Positions 45,082-56,382 of a stretch of 64,000 bases of DNA are shown here, piece by piece. The number at the start of each line of letters is the position of its first letter. The first letter of the stretch is position 1. A program made the translations under genes and the position numbers. The notes beneath the pieces are model-generated. The model ran no database searches. It saw only the letters and a list, made by a program, of their open reading frames with translations, and was not told where the DNA came from. Origin of the DNA: Melieria omissa (taxonomy: Eukaryota; Arthropoda; Insecta; Diptera; Ulidiidae); NCBI GenBank assembly GCA_963971225.1, contig OZ020267.1:85983648-86047647 (forward strand). The letters run 5' to 3'.

Positions 45082-45205
45082 GTTCCTGGACAGTATTGGG
45101 GGAGATGAACTCCTCCAATAAAGAATAAGGGATACGACACAATAGTTTTCTTTGGACGCAGTGTCTTGGGCAGTTGGTGCTCGGCTCCCGTATCTATTCT
45201 ATTCT

Positions 45206-46639
45206 AGTTAACATTGTTCGATTTCCCGAAGAAGAAAATGGATATACCCAGCTGACCCAGATTGTGCCCTATCGTTTCCTTTCACTGAGTATCTTCTTCT
45301 TTGGTGAAAGTACTGCTGAGCATATCTCACACGATCTATCATTGGCTTCCTTTCTTTTCACAAAATCAGAAGCCCAGGAAGTAACTTTTCCGAATCTTTG
45401 TGGAATAAACGGCGTTACGTTACAGTTCCATGGATGAATTTCACATCAAAGATGTAATGCTGTCGCAAGGAATAATAGAGTTGAGAACTGCAGCAACGAG
45501 TAAATTATTTGTTTGTCGCTGACACGAATATTTTCAAGAAATTTGATCTCGCTTGTTCACACTCCTTTTGGAATTTTGTAGAAATTTATTACTCGCTATA
45601 AATCGTACTATATGTACTATTTATATTGAAAGCTTCAATCAAAATTTCATACCAGCAAACATAAAGTTTTCGTTCTATTGGGTTTCGAACCCTTAAAACT
45701 TAACTGCTCATTGAGATGTGTGGGCGAAGCTACGCCCTTTATTAAATGCCCTTTTCCTCTTGCCCCTATTCCCCTATCGAAAAACAAGACCCAATAGTAA
45801 GTTCGATCTGAGTGTCATTGATGTGCGAATTATAGTTCCAAAGTTACATGCAAAATGTGGATCGTTAAAAGAGTGCCACGCCCATTATTAAACGCCCATG
45901 AAATATTTCCAGTGGAACTATATGTCTACATGGGAACACTGCACGAAATTGCAATGCTTAATGAATTATAATTCCGATTTTACTCCATAGTAGAAAGGGT
46001 TGTATAGCTAGCGCCACATCCTTTGACCAAGACAAAAAACAAACAAAAATGCCAGAAACATTTATCCACGACACTTTGAAACCAAATCTAATAAAGTCCA
46101 CATTGCATCGACCAACTTCTTGTTGAATTAAAACATTTAAGGGGGTATTCTAGTCTAGTCTGATTCTAGTGAATTTACGGGCGTAGTAAAAAAACAACGA
46201 TAATTTTTACCACCCATGTTTTTATCAGTTTTTATTGATACTTGAAAATGAAAAAATGTTAAATAATAAAAAAACAAATCAAAATTGACGTCGATAGAGG
46301 CCGGCAAAGTGAGGAGTAAAAAGTGTCTTCTGGTTGACGTGATTCCAATCCTCCTGGTGATTTGAAACATAACAGTAAGGTTAATTCTTACTAAACAAGG
46401 ATGTAGAATTATCTGGACGCAGTGGCGGATGCAGGGATGGGGGTTGTGGGTATTGAAACCCCCCGAAATATTAGGATCCACTTTAAAACTACATACAAAT
46501 TAAAAGATATTTTATGAATATAAAGAATTTCTTTTGAACCCGCGCCAAATATTTTTCTGAATCTGCCCCCGTCTGAACGTAATTTATTTGGAAAAACAAT
46601 GTTTGCACAACATGAAAGGATGAGAGCGGACATACAAGG
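45206..46639. other. No gene seen; fragments of MITE and Helitron-like repeats
   Basis: No supported coding sequence. 45700-46020 holds gggcgtggc-related words and tattaaacgcccat-type phrases like those in the Helitron-related repeats at 26230-26760 and 36240-36560. An end-like ttaagggggtattctag lies at 46138 and a cagtggcggatgcaggga hAT-like end at 46422; neither partner was found. Confidence 0.45.
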
Positions 46640-46879
46640 TAAATTCTCTGATTGCGTTCAACCTGGTGAACGCCAGAACGATCCTTGCCCCTGTCCAGTC
46701 CAAGCTGATACACAGCCTCCGCTCGGCCCTTCTGGATAACTATTTGGCACCCGCTGAATAGTAAAGTAATGTGTGCAGCGTGTCCAATCCCCAGGACTTG
46801 AAATTTGGGTTGTGCGCAGGGTTTGGTGCCCGCTACGTAAAATCAGCAACCAATGAAAGCCAAAAAGCAAGCCTCGGAT

Positions 46880-47870
46880 GAAACACACTATGTTGACGAC
46901 CACATGCACCTGGAATGTCCGGACCCTCTATAGAGAAGGTGCCTCTATCCAGCTGGCAGAAGCCCTCATGAAATGTAAGGCTGACATCACCGCCATCCAG
47001 GAAATGCGATGGACAGGACAAGGTTGATCCAAGCAAGCAGACTGCAAGATCTACCACAGCTGCCATACGGAGAAGCGCGAATTTGGTCAGCAAGAGATCA
47101 GCGGATTTATGGTCAGCAAGAGACTTCGCCACCACGTCTCTCGGTTCACTCCGGTGAACGAACGGCTGGCTTCGATTCGCATAAAAGCTAAATACTTTAG
47201 CATCAGCCTAATTTGCGCGCACGCTCCAACGGAAGAGAAGGACGATGCGACCAAGGATGCCTTCTATGCGAAGCTTGAGGCCAGAAGGCATATTTGGTCC
47301 CATAGTCGGGCAGTACAGCCTCCATGCGACCACTTCGAACAACGGTCTGAGGCTGATCGATTTCGCCGCGGCACGAAACATGGTAGTTAGTAGCAGGAAT
47401 CTGCACCTCGATATCCACAAGGCCACCTGATTATCCCCCGATCAATCCACCCGCAGCCAGATTGATCACATTGTGATTGATGGAAGGCATTCCTCTAGCA
47501 TTCTAGATGTGCGCACGTTCCGAGGAGCCAACATCGACTCGGACCACTACCTTGTTGCAGCCAAGGTACACATGCGTCTTTGCTCAGCGAAAACCGCGCA
47601 ACCTAGTTTGCAAAGAAAGCTGGACATCAGTAAGCTGCGATCACAAGGGGTAGCCGAAGCCTACTCCGCCCACTCTATGCACGGCGCCACTGAAAATGTC
47701 CTTAGTTTTCGACGCCCACCACCAAAAAACCAATGGTACGATGAAGAGTGTCGTGCAGCCACTGCAGCGAAGAATGCTTCCTATAAGAAGACCCTGCAGT
47801 TGGCTGCCACGCGCGCCGTGACAGAAAAATACCGAAAGGAGAGGAAGAAAGAGGTACCTTTTTAGACGCA
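46880..47870 (+). pseudogene. RTE endonuclease region
   Basis: Broken frames of an apurinic-type endonuclease: TTTCTWNVRTLYREGASIQL and CKADITAIQEMRWTGQG (about 46890-47025, catalytic Glu in QEMRW) end at a TGA. 47109-47250 reads RFTPVNERLASIRIKAK and LICAHAPTEEKDDATKDAF. Then IDFAARNMVVSSRNLH at about 47360-47410 and frame 47473-47865 with FRGANIDSDHYLVAAKVHMR, the SDH motif. At least three frameshifts. Confidence 0.82.
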
Positions 47871-49230
47871 AGCAACGGGAGCATGAGGAAATCGAGGAGT
47901 GTAGGAGCAGGAATGACGCCCGAAAATTCTTCCAAAAAGTCAAGCGTCTGACGAAAGGACATCTTTTTGCAGACGATAACGGGGATCTGGTTACACATGC
48001 GCAGGGTGCTTTTACCAAGCAGCTCGCAGGCGACGAAGGGAACAATACCGCCAGTGGTGAAGATGTCCAGACGGCACCAATCGACGACGACGGTGTGGAT
48101 GTGCCAGCGCCCAGCAATGACGAGGTCTGGGTGGCAAACCAGCGACTCAAGAACAATAAACCTGAAGGGCCGGATGGACTCCCAGCTGAATTGTTCAAGG
48201 CCGGCGGTGGTGAGCTGATTGGGGCATGCATCAGATCATCTGCAAAATATGGCTGAAGGAACGAATGTCCAACGATTGGAACCCTTTGCCCTGTGCTGAA
48301 AAAAGGCGACCCAACAAAATGCGCCAACTACAGGAGTATCAGCCTACTTCCCATTGCATAAAAGGTCATGACGAGCGTGAACGACTATGTGAAAGATTAA
48401 AGCCACTCGCCAGGGCGCTGATTGGACCCTATCAGTGCGGCTTTAGACCTGGTAAGTCCTGAAAATTCTGGAGAAGACCCATGGGAATCAAATCGATACA
48501 CACCATCTCTTCATCGGTTACAAGGCTGCATTCGATAGCCCGATAAGGGATCGCCTATATGCTGCATTGTCTGAACTTGGTATCCCTGCAAAGCTCGTAA
48601 GACTTTGCAGAGCGACGTTGAGCAATACGCGCAGCCCCGTCAAGGTTGGAAGTGATCTCTCCGACCCACTTGATACCGTTCGAGGATTTAGACAGGGCGA
48701 TCCTTTGTCTTGCGACCTCTTCAAATTCACTATGTGTTCTGCGCAAGGCCAGTGTACGTCGTAATGGCACTATTTTCAACAAAAGTGTCCAGCTCCTTGC
48801 CTACGCTGATGACATTGATGTCATCGGGCGTAACAAACGAGATGTCACCGCTGCCTTTGCGGCTATCGAAATAGAAAGTGCCAAAATGGGTCTGGTGGTA
48901 AATGAGGACAAGACGAAGTATATGCTGTCTACACGCAGGGACTCGCGAGGCCTTTACCGTATACCTTTGATGTTGTCAAGGAATTCGTCTACCTTGGCAC
49001 CGCCATCAACAGCAGCAATGATGTCAGTCTGGAGCTAAACCGAAGGATTACTCTTGCCAACAGGTGCTACTACGGTCTCGGTAAGCAATTGAGAAGTAGA
49101 GACCTCTCTCGACAGACAAAACTTGCACTCTATAGGACGCTTATCTTGCCCGTGTTCATCTATGGCGCTGAAGCATGGACTTTGACACGAAACGACATAG
49201 CGGCCCTTGGAGTGTTGGAGAGGATAGTAC
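47870..49230 (+). pseudogene. RTE reverse transcriptase region
   Basis: Pieces of RT: KPEGPDGLPAELFKAGG near 48160-48210, then broken equivalents of the fingers, GPYQCGFRPGKS near 48426-48462, SELGIPAKLVRLCRATLSNT from 48567, FRQGDPLSCDLF, and the catalytic LLAYADDIDVIG at about 48796-48830. After it come VNEDKTKYMLSTRRDSRG and, in another frame, LGTAINSSNDVSLELNRRIT. Many frameshifts and a TGA near 48462. Interrupted by X2 at 49230. Confidence 0.85.
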
Positions 49231-51115
49231 CAAAGAATATGAAGTAATATAGAACGCGCATGTGGGCACAAAAGTGTTTTCGGTTGTTATGATGCGAGCG
49301 GGAAGAGCGAAGCGTAGGCATTTGAGAATGTTAAGTTCATAACATTTTCTGTTAGATTTTCGTAGGACAACAGCAAAAAGCAATGTTATTGTTCGCAACG
49401 GCTTCACTCGTGTACATTGAAATGGTTGTGTTGCAGCGTAGTGTTCGCTCAATCATTTTTTGCACGTATGTTTCTTGATTTTGTTTGCCGAATCGCAAGC
49501 AAAGAGCAAACGAACCAAAGCATCGTCATCATCGTTTCAACGAAGATTACTCGGGATTCGCTAATATTTTTGTTGTTGTCGATTATTGTGTCTATGCTTG
49601 TTTGTGTTGCCGATTGCCGGTTTTGCCGCCCAAATTGCTATCATATTTCTATCAATCGAATCTTTGTGGTGTATGGCTTTTTGATGGCCAACGCTTTGAT
49701 TGATTTTAAAATTTGGTGGTTGACCCCAATTTAAAATGTTTAAAAATATTTTTACGTGGCGAGTTCGAAATAAAATTATTAGTTTATATTTTCACATGGT
49801 TGATTACAAGTTTGAGAATATGGGAAAACTACGAAAAAAATTAATTGATGGCTATATTGACTTCAAAATTCATAAAAACACTTGAAATCAAAAATAATTA
49901 AATACGTGTTTTGTTTTTTTTTTAAATCGAAATCTAACGGACAAACCAAGGGTTAAAAGATTGTATAGACAAGCATAATTTAATAGGGCTAATGACTTTC
50001 AATATATGGGCATCTCCCAAAAAAGGTCCACCACGAGTGAAAACTTCAAATTGCTCAGAAAAACTTTTTATTATCCAATAATACAGCTTAAATATCTATA
50101 TTTTATAAATGTAAAAGAATTTTTAATTTTTTTAAATTTTTGACCGAAATATACTACTGTAAAAGAAAAAAATTTTTTTTGAGCCTTTTGACGAATTATA
50201 TGCACATTTTTCCTTTGCGTTTTTATCTTATTCAAGTAATATTATATTTTTCTTGTAATGCAAAGTTTTCTACTAACAACAATCTTATGTATTAGAGAAA
50301 GCGAGAGAAAGTGGAGTTCGAAGAACGGAAGGTTTTTTAGTTTGCTTCTTCCTGTATCCTATTGTCGCGTCCGTGCCCAAAAAACTTTATTAGTTGTTGT
50401 CATTAGTGGACAAACTTTTCAAATGCAAGTAGCTGTCAGTTTTTAAATAGGTGCATTCTTCCCGTTAGGAAAATATAATAATTGGTTCCCGGCAAAATCG
50501 GAAAAAATGTTATGGGTGTTTATAATTTGTCGCGTCCGTAACCGGAAGCTCTGAATCGATTCGATTGTTTTTCGATTTCCGGTAAATCTCCGCATTTCTT
50601 GAGATACAATTTTTTTTTTCAAAACATTGACTCTCATTGAACATTTTAGCAATAAAATACAAGAAAATATCAAAAAAAAATTTAGGTTGGGAATTACAGC
50701 TCAATCAAAATTGTATGTTATATTGTACTACAATGGTGCGCAAAGGAGTAAAAATGAAAAAAAAATAAAAATACTTTTTTTTCTTTGTTTTTAAGTTTAT
50801 GAACAATTCATTGGTGTATTTGATAAGAAAACATAAATTATAAAAACAAAAATCAAAACGTGGTTTCATTTTGATCGAAACCTATATAAATTATACATAA
50901 AAACAATTGAGTCACATTTATCAGGCCTTATAAAACCGTTATTGCTGTTGCAAAGCCCTTTTCCCCTCAATAAAACACAGAATCAACTAAACACCATATA
51001 GCTTTGTAGAAAGATACCAAATATAGCCGATTCTTATTATCGCAGTGGTAGTGGCAACTCATGTCTAACCTCACATAATCTGTGTCTGCCCAGTGAAACA
51101 CAAAATCGTTAAGTA

Positions 51116-52678
51116 ATTTTTTTTTTTTTTTTTTTTAAAACGAGTTAACGCGCAGGGGATCACCCCTATAAATGCGAGGCATTGCGCTGGTTCAGGAAGG
51201 ATATATAGGTTGGGAGAAGGGAAGTTGGGTGAAGAATTTATGGACTCTTGCCTTGAATCCATCAAGATCATAGGTGCTGGGGAAAACATCTGCAGGGAGA
51301 CCATTCCACAATCGCGCTGAACGGGCCAGAAACGAACTTTCCCTGTAGTGCGTAGTGCGCTGGAACATCGTTTCGACGTGGAATGCGTGGGCGCCAGTGT
51401 TCAAACGGGTTGCCCGTGGGAATACCCGGAGTGATGGCATCAAGCTGCTCATCTCCACTGAGCAATTACCGAAAAAGTATCGGTAGAATAACACCACACA
51501 TGCCACGTTTCGACGATGCTCCAAGGAGTCAATAGAACTGGATGCCCTACTGTCCCCTATAAGTTTAATCGCACGGTTTTGCACCCGATCCAGGAGCTCC
51601 AAATGGGTTTTTGAAGCCCCTGCCCATAGGTGCGAGTTAAACTCCATTTTAGGTCGGATATAGGTGGTATAAATAATGCGGAGATCGGACGGGGTGAAAT
51701 ATGTTTTGCACCGCTTTAAGAAGCCGAGGCACTTGGCTGCTTCTTTCGACACGCCAAAAATATGATCGTTCCAACGAAGATCATTCTTAATGGACATGCC
51801 CAGAACATCAAGAGCTGCCGATTCCGCAATACTCACACCATCCATAACCAGGGATCTGTTGGAATGTTGGGAAACTCGCTTGTGGGATAACAGGCAACAT
51901 TGGGTCTTGCGAGGATTAAAATCGACCCTGTTCGCTTGACCCCACTTGGAGATTGTTTGTAGGTCGCTATTAAGTGTGTCATTCATACGGCGCCGTTCTC
52001 TCTCAATCTCCACAGAGCTGGGGCGCTTTTTGAAGGAGTATGAATGACAAATGGTGCTGTCATCCGCAAACGAGTAGATGGGATTCTTCGTCGACGACAA
52101 TAGGTCGTTGATGAAGATAAGGAAAAGGGTTGGAGAAAGGACCGAACCCTGCGGCACTCCCGCGCTAAGGGAATGTTTTTCCGAGGCTATGCCGTCTATT
52201 ACAACACGAATAGAGCGATCATAGAGGAAACTCGTAATCCAACGACAGAAGATACTACCGACGCCATAGGCAATCAATTTAGACACGAGTGCTTTATGCC
52301 ACACCCGGTCAAAGGCCTTAGAAATATCCAGTGCAACAACCTTGCTTTCACCGAGGTTTAGAATGCTATGGTTCCATTTCTCGGTGAGGACCGCCATAAG
52401 GTCTCCCGTCGATCGCTGTCTTCGAAAGCCGTATTGGCGGTCACTTAGCAGTCTATTGTGCTCCAAATATTTCACAAGGTTGAAGTTAATAATGCTTTCC
52501 ATTACTTTGGAAAGCACCGAACAGATTGCTATAGGTCGGTAGTTCGCAGGGTCAGTAGTCTTGCCTTTTTTAGGAACTGGTTGAACATTTGCCACCTTCC
52601 AGCATGTCGGAAATACACCTGTGGTGTATGACATGTTGAAAAGTTTGCGTAATGGACAAGCCAGTGAGGTAGCGCACT
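51116..52678 (-). mobile_element. 5'-truncated LINE with poly(A)
   Basis: Minus-strand insertion. The 3' end is marked by a run of T on the plus strand at about 51118-51136 (poly(A) on the element strand). One unbroken reading frame fills almost all of it, so it is the least decayed LINE piece in the window. 5'-truncated by about two thirds, as is usual for LINE insertions. Confidence 0.88.
51192..52678 (-). CDS. Partial LINE reverse transcriptase (open, 5'-truncated)
   Basis: Open without a stop from the truncated edge near 52676 to 51192; the first ATG is at 52634 but translation would normally begin far upstream. In order: NVQPVPKKGKTTDPANYRPI (fingers), HNRLLSDRQYGFRRQRST, VVALDISKAFDRVWHKAL (first catalytic Asp), AGVPQGSVLSPTLFLIFIND, the catalytic FADD box at about 52040-52060, VDFNPRKTQCCLLSHKR, then the C-terminal LARSARLWNGLPADVF. 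These match CR1/jockey-group LINEs; no RNase H. It lacks endonuclease and ORF1, so it cannot move by itself, although RT motifs are intact. Confidence 0.88.
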
Positions 52679-52817
52679 TTTGTTGTTATTGTTATTTCTT
52701 AATAGAAATAGTCGAACAGTCGAATTTTATTAGTCATACGATTTAGTGATGGGCGTGGCATTCAAGCAAACAGAAAAATTCTGTTACCAAATCCATTACT
52801 TAAAAAAAATGCAAACA

Positions 52818-53223
52818 TCACTTGCAACCTTTGCCTGCCATTTGTACGATATATCGTACAATTTTTTAAAGGCTCGGGAAAAATATTTAGAAGCAAAAAT
52901 TGTTAAATTTAATAAGTTTTATAAATCAACTGAGATTCAAACTTTGAAATTGTTTGTCTTTTTGGTACTAAAAAGTATTACATATTTAAAAATTTCTCCG
53001 CAGAAGCATCGCATCGCCAAATTCTTGCAAAGAGCTGCTTACAAATCGCACTCACACTGTATAGACACGGCTATTGTGATTTATATTTTCAAACAGAATG
53101 GTAAAACATAACCTACTTAATAAGAATTTAAAAGCCGTTTCATAAAAAAAACGTTCGCTGTCAAAAAAAAATCTTTAAAAAAAATTGTACGATATATCAT
53201 ACAAATTTCCGGAAAGGGTTAAT
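52818..53223. mobile_element. TTAA-type MITE, left target site decayed
   Basis: Right end reads caaatttccggaaaggg then TTAA at 53218-53221; left end near 52818 (ttgcaacctttgcctgcc) is its diverged inverse. Both carry the palindrome ttgtacgatatatcgtacaa (52842-52861 exact; 53183 with one change). About 400 bp, non-coding apart from chance ORFs. Confidence 0.6.
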
Positions 53224-53973
53224 GAAAAATACTGTACAAATATGTTCAGCTAGTTATTTAATTTAATTTAATTAATTTATTAAGTTATTTCTAAAACCAG
53301 TTTGCTGCGATGTGATTTTAGTTGTTGAAGTGTTATAATGAAAACCATTACTGTATTTAATAAGGGCAATACCCTTGGAAAAATTTATCGCGTCCGTGAT
53401 GTCGCGTCCGTATTCCTGCTGTACTTAATTAAAAAAAGCTAAGAGAACATTCTCATATTTCATAAGTCTACGAAGAAAAGTTATCCTTTGACCTTCATTT
53501 CCATGTATATATATAAAAAAAAGTTCCCAAAAATCGCTAAATTTTGTATATTTCTATAAGAGCTTAAAAAAAACTTCTTTTTTTTGTCGCGTCCGTTTCA
53601 TTGCATAATTGCTTATTATTTTGTACTAATTTGTACTAAATCTTTCCAATATATTTCTAAAATGTAGCACTATTTCAGCGCGTTAGAACACTAAAAAAAC
53701 ATATCGACTTTTTGTGTTTCTTTCTTGTTTTTGGTGTAATTGAAAGCGTGCGAATGTCGCATCCATGCCACTGGGAGATGCCCATATCGAAAGCACTACT
53801 AAAGCACTAAATAAAGAAATAAATAATAAGAAAGTATTTTGTCATATGAAAAATGTGATTTAGGAATGCCTACGTTTAAAAATAGTATAAATGTTCTACA
53901 CCTGAATTGTTCCATGGCGAATGATGTCACCATAAATTTACAATATAAGATTTTCTTATTTTAGTTCTTTTAA

Positions 53974-54941
53974 CCCTTATGTGTGTGATGGGGTACCCGG
54001 GTACCCAAATCACTTTTATATCGAAATTTTATACACTTGCGGATAACCTAGAAAGATGAATCTTCATGACAACTCCCAAAATGGTATTCTGTCTTTATTT
54101 TCGGGTGTTTAATTCCATTTATTATAATTTGGAGGGTGTGGCGCAACATTTTACTTTTTACACCCTTTCCCGTGTGCTGGGGTACCCGGGTACCCCAATA
54201 CATTTTATATGGAGTTGCATAGATTTTTCCTGTAAGTAAAACTTTTTAAAGTTAATAATTTGTTATAAAACAATTTTATCAACGAGAACAATCACTCAAT
54301 CGATTTTGAGGAAATTAAAAAAAATGATTTTGGTTACATAAATTCTGAGATGGTCAGTTTCTATGCAACCCGCAGGCTCGGCGTCAGAGGCTCCTATTGC
54401 TGCGTCGTCAACTGATGGAATATCTTCGCCTTCGGAAATGGAAAATTCTTCATCACTTTTACTTTCGTACATTATTTCTTGAATTTCGGTTGAGATAAAT
54501 CTTTCACAACGAGCTCTTGCTGAATAAGAACTCATTTCAGAAGTTGCTCAGATCTGTCACAATGCAATTGAAACTAATTACTAACGATTAATTAATTTGT
54601 TATAAAGTTCAAATATAAAAAATTTCCGCGGGGAATGACCTTCCATTGAAATTTACAGCAGCGTATGAATGGTATTCCCCTTTTTATGAAAGCGGGGTCC
54701 GAAATTGCACAAAAATTCATTACTAGAAATTAAAAAAACAAGTTTGGAAGTCATTTTTTGTAACAAGGGAAATCCCAAAATGTACTTTTATATTACTGAG
54801 AGCTTTAAAACTAAGCAAAAACAGTAAAATTTCTTACAGTGCGAACAAAAAGTGAGAAATTTTCATACAATTTGTACTGGGGTACCCGGGTACCCCATCA
54901 CACGGGTAAGGGTGTTTTTTTCAGCACACAAGGCACAAGGG
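53974..54941 (-). mobile_element. piggyBac-like element with repeated GTACCC palindromes
   Basis: TTAA at 53970-53973 and 54942-54945; ends CCCTTATGTG and CACAAGGG. The palindrome ggggtacccgggtacccc occurs at 53990 (one base short), 54179 and 54879, each next to a gtgtgatg- or gtgtgctg-type word. The empty site is visible in X1 near 28435 as ttcttTTAAaca in reverse, supporting the boundary. It carries the N-terminus of a transposase on the minus strand. Confidence 0.85.
54296..54535 (-). pseudogene. piggyBac-type transposase N-terminus
   Basis: 79-codon minus-strand frame starting MSSYSARARCERFISTEIQE, followed by an acidic IMYESKSDEEFSISEGEDIP stretch. This is the typical acidic start of piggyBac-family transposases; the catalytic DDD core and cysteine tail are absent, the frame running out into AT-rich sequence. 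It lies inside a TTAA-bounded element, which supports the assignment. The first codon is plausible because it sits at the conserved start of the acidic region. Confidence 0.6.
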
Positions 54942-55079
54942 TTAAGTAAGCATTATATGTGGGCAGTAAAAAACGTTCCAAAGAACGGGACGGAACATTA
55001 TTACGGGCTAATAAAAACGTGTTCCTTTCTTTCCAATTTCCCTTTTAATTGTCTTTTGTGATTACTTTTTATTTATTTT

Positions 55080-55301
55080 TTATTGCCTGTAGCGATCATA
55101 TAGGTCACCACGCCAGCCATATTTTATTTTATTTTCTATGATTATGCGCACACTACAGTCGGCAGTGAGTTCAGGAGCAATATGTAACGCCGTATAGAAG
55201 AAGAACAAAAGCCAGCCGCCAGAAAATATAAATCGTTTTACAATTTCAGCATTTCGCCAGCGCAACAACAACAACAACAGCACATCGTCTTCATCTCCCA
55301 A
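55080..55301 (-). pseudogene. Coding trace of element X2
   Basis: 73-codon minus-strand frame, MGDEDDVLLLLLLRWRNAEI then VKRFIFSGGWLLFFF and ending KYGWRGDLYDRYR. The same peptide is encoded in X1 near 28090-28320 with changes and frameshifts, so it was probably part of a real protein of the X family. An acidic start followed by a Leu run and basic residues recalls N-termini of some Harbinger transposases, but the diagnostic motifs are missing. I do not recognise it. Confidence 0.45.
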
Positions 55302-55384
55302 TCATTCCACGCCACAACAGTGTGCTAACGCAGACTCGCTGCAGTGAGCGCAACCAAAAGCAAGCCTTCGTATGTAGAGTCCGA

Positions 55385-56200
55385 CCGATTAATCGGCATC
55401 GGCATCGGCTAGTATCGGCCAATAAAATTGGTATCGGCATCGGCTAGTATCGGCATCGGCCAAAAAAAAAAGAATCGGCATCGGCATCGGCTTCGGCCTT
55501 TTTTGGCCGATGCCACATCGGCTTTTTTTGGCCGATGCCACATCGGTTTTTTTTGGTAGATTTTCCTGCTTTTATTTCTTGTTTGTTTTTATTTGCAGCT
55601 GAATCGCACTGTCTTTCTTTTTCATATCTCGCTTTGTATATTTATTACATTTTTATTATACGTTACAAACCAGTGTTGCCTGATTAGAGGGTTTCTCCTT
55701 AGATTTGTTTGGATATTATGACAAACACTTAAGGGGACAATATTTTACAGATATTTTTAATCTATTTTTGCTACATCAACACCTTGTTCAGCAATATTGG
55801 CTATTGGGTCTTTTGTTAATTCCTTGTGCCAAATAGAATGAGCAATTTTCATGAAATATTTATTTTATGTGTTATAAATTTGGGGGAAATTTTAGTTTAA
55901 TGTATTTAAATTCTGAATTTTCTTGTAATTTTATTTAGTTTTTAGTTGTTTATTTTCTCGTTTTTGTTTGTTAATTTGTGATGAATGTGATGAAATGTAC
56001 TATATATGTAAAGTTTTATAAAATAAGCAGTGTTTTTGATTGAATTCATTCGTGTTTTTTTTTCTATGGAATCGGCATCGGCATCGGCATCGGCCGATTT
56101 TCGGCCTTTTGACCGATTAATCGGCATCGGCTGAGAATTGGCCGATGCCGATTAATCGGCATCGGCATCGGCCAAAAAATTTGGTATCGGTCGGACTCTA
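55385..56200. mobile_element. hAT-like MITE with ATCGGC arrays
   Basis: Flanked by the 8-bp TSD TTCGTATG (55377-55384, 56201-56208). Ends TAGAGTCCGACCGAT and ATCGGTCGGACTCTA. Both sides contain runs of the hexamer ATCGGC (about 55393-55520 and 56068-56173), which give short frames of Asp-Ala repeats that are not genes. The middle is AT-rich and non-coding. TSD length and ends fit hAT. Confidence 0.88.
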
Positions 56201-56382
56201 TTCGTATGTTTATTTTCTTTGCTTCTACTCACATGTTACGCCGAAGTTACAGAGATTTCTGCTGTTAGTAACAGAGAGTTCTGCTGTCAATAACAGAGGG
56301 TACTACCAGCAGTACCCGCCATACAACGCGTTTGCTTGTATGAGATGCGCGTTCTATATTACTTCATATTCTTTGATAGTAC

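Larger units (their letters stand above)
32166..45205 (+). mobile_element. LOA-type LINE with three elements nested inside
   Basis: Non-LTR retrotransposon in pieces: 32166-33671, 41651-41668, 42276-42606 and 43018-45205. Interrupted by BEL1 (33672-41645, TSD GACAC), a TTAA element (41673-42271) and a MITE (42615-43009, TSD CTGGACAG). Order of domains is first ORF, endonuclease, RT, RNase H, C-terminal cysteine motif. The RNase H domain and arrangement fit the LOA clade. With the inserts removed the frame stays open over the first two junctions. The end is placed near gtatctattctattctag. Confidence 0.8.
50008..53783. mobile_element. Unclassified TIR element Y
   Basis: Ends GGGCATCTCCCA and TGGGAGATGCCC, flanked by ATAT on both sides (50004-50007, 53784-53787; a 2-bp TSD is also possible). 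Five exact copies of TCGCGTCCGT lie at 50365, 50530, 53388, 53402 and 53587, and a degenerate one at 53757, all in one orientation and all in Y-own sequence outside the nested LINE. A LINE (51116-52678) and a TTAA-like MITE (52818-53223) are nested inside. No transposase recognised. Confidence 0.7.
49231..56375 (+). mobile_element. Unclassified TIR element X, copy 2, with four or more elements inside
   Basis: Flanked by ATAGTAC at 49224-49230 and 56376-56382 inside RTE sequence. Ends CAAAGAATATG and CATATTCTTTG, with the inverted repeat extending about 31 bp to gcgcat. X-own sequence, matched by X1 in reverse, is seen at 49231-50000, 53788-53970, 54946-55376 and 56209-56375; the rest is inserted: Y (50008-53783), a TTAA element (53974-54941) and a hAT-like MITE (55385-56200). 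Original length was roughly 1.5 kb. Confidence 0.82.

Noticed and set aside
55942..56127. Frame with Asp-Ala repeats
   Set aside because: Produced by the ATCGGC hexamer array in a MITE.
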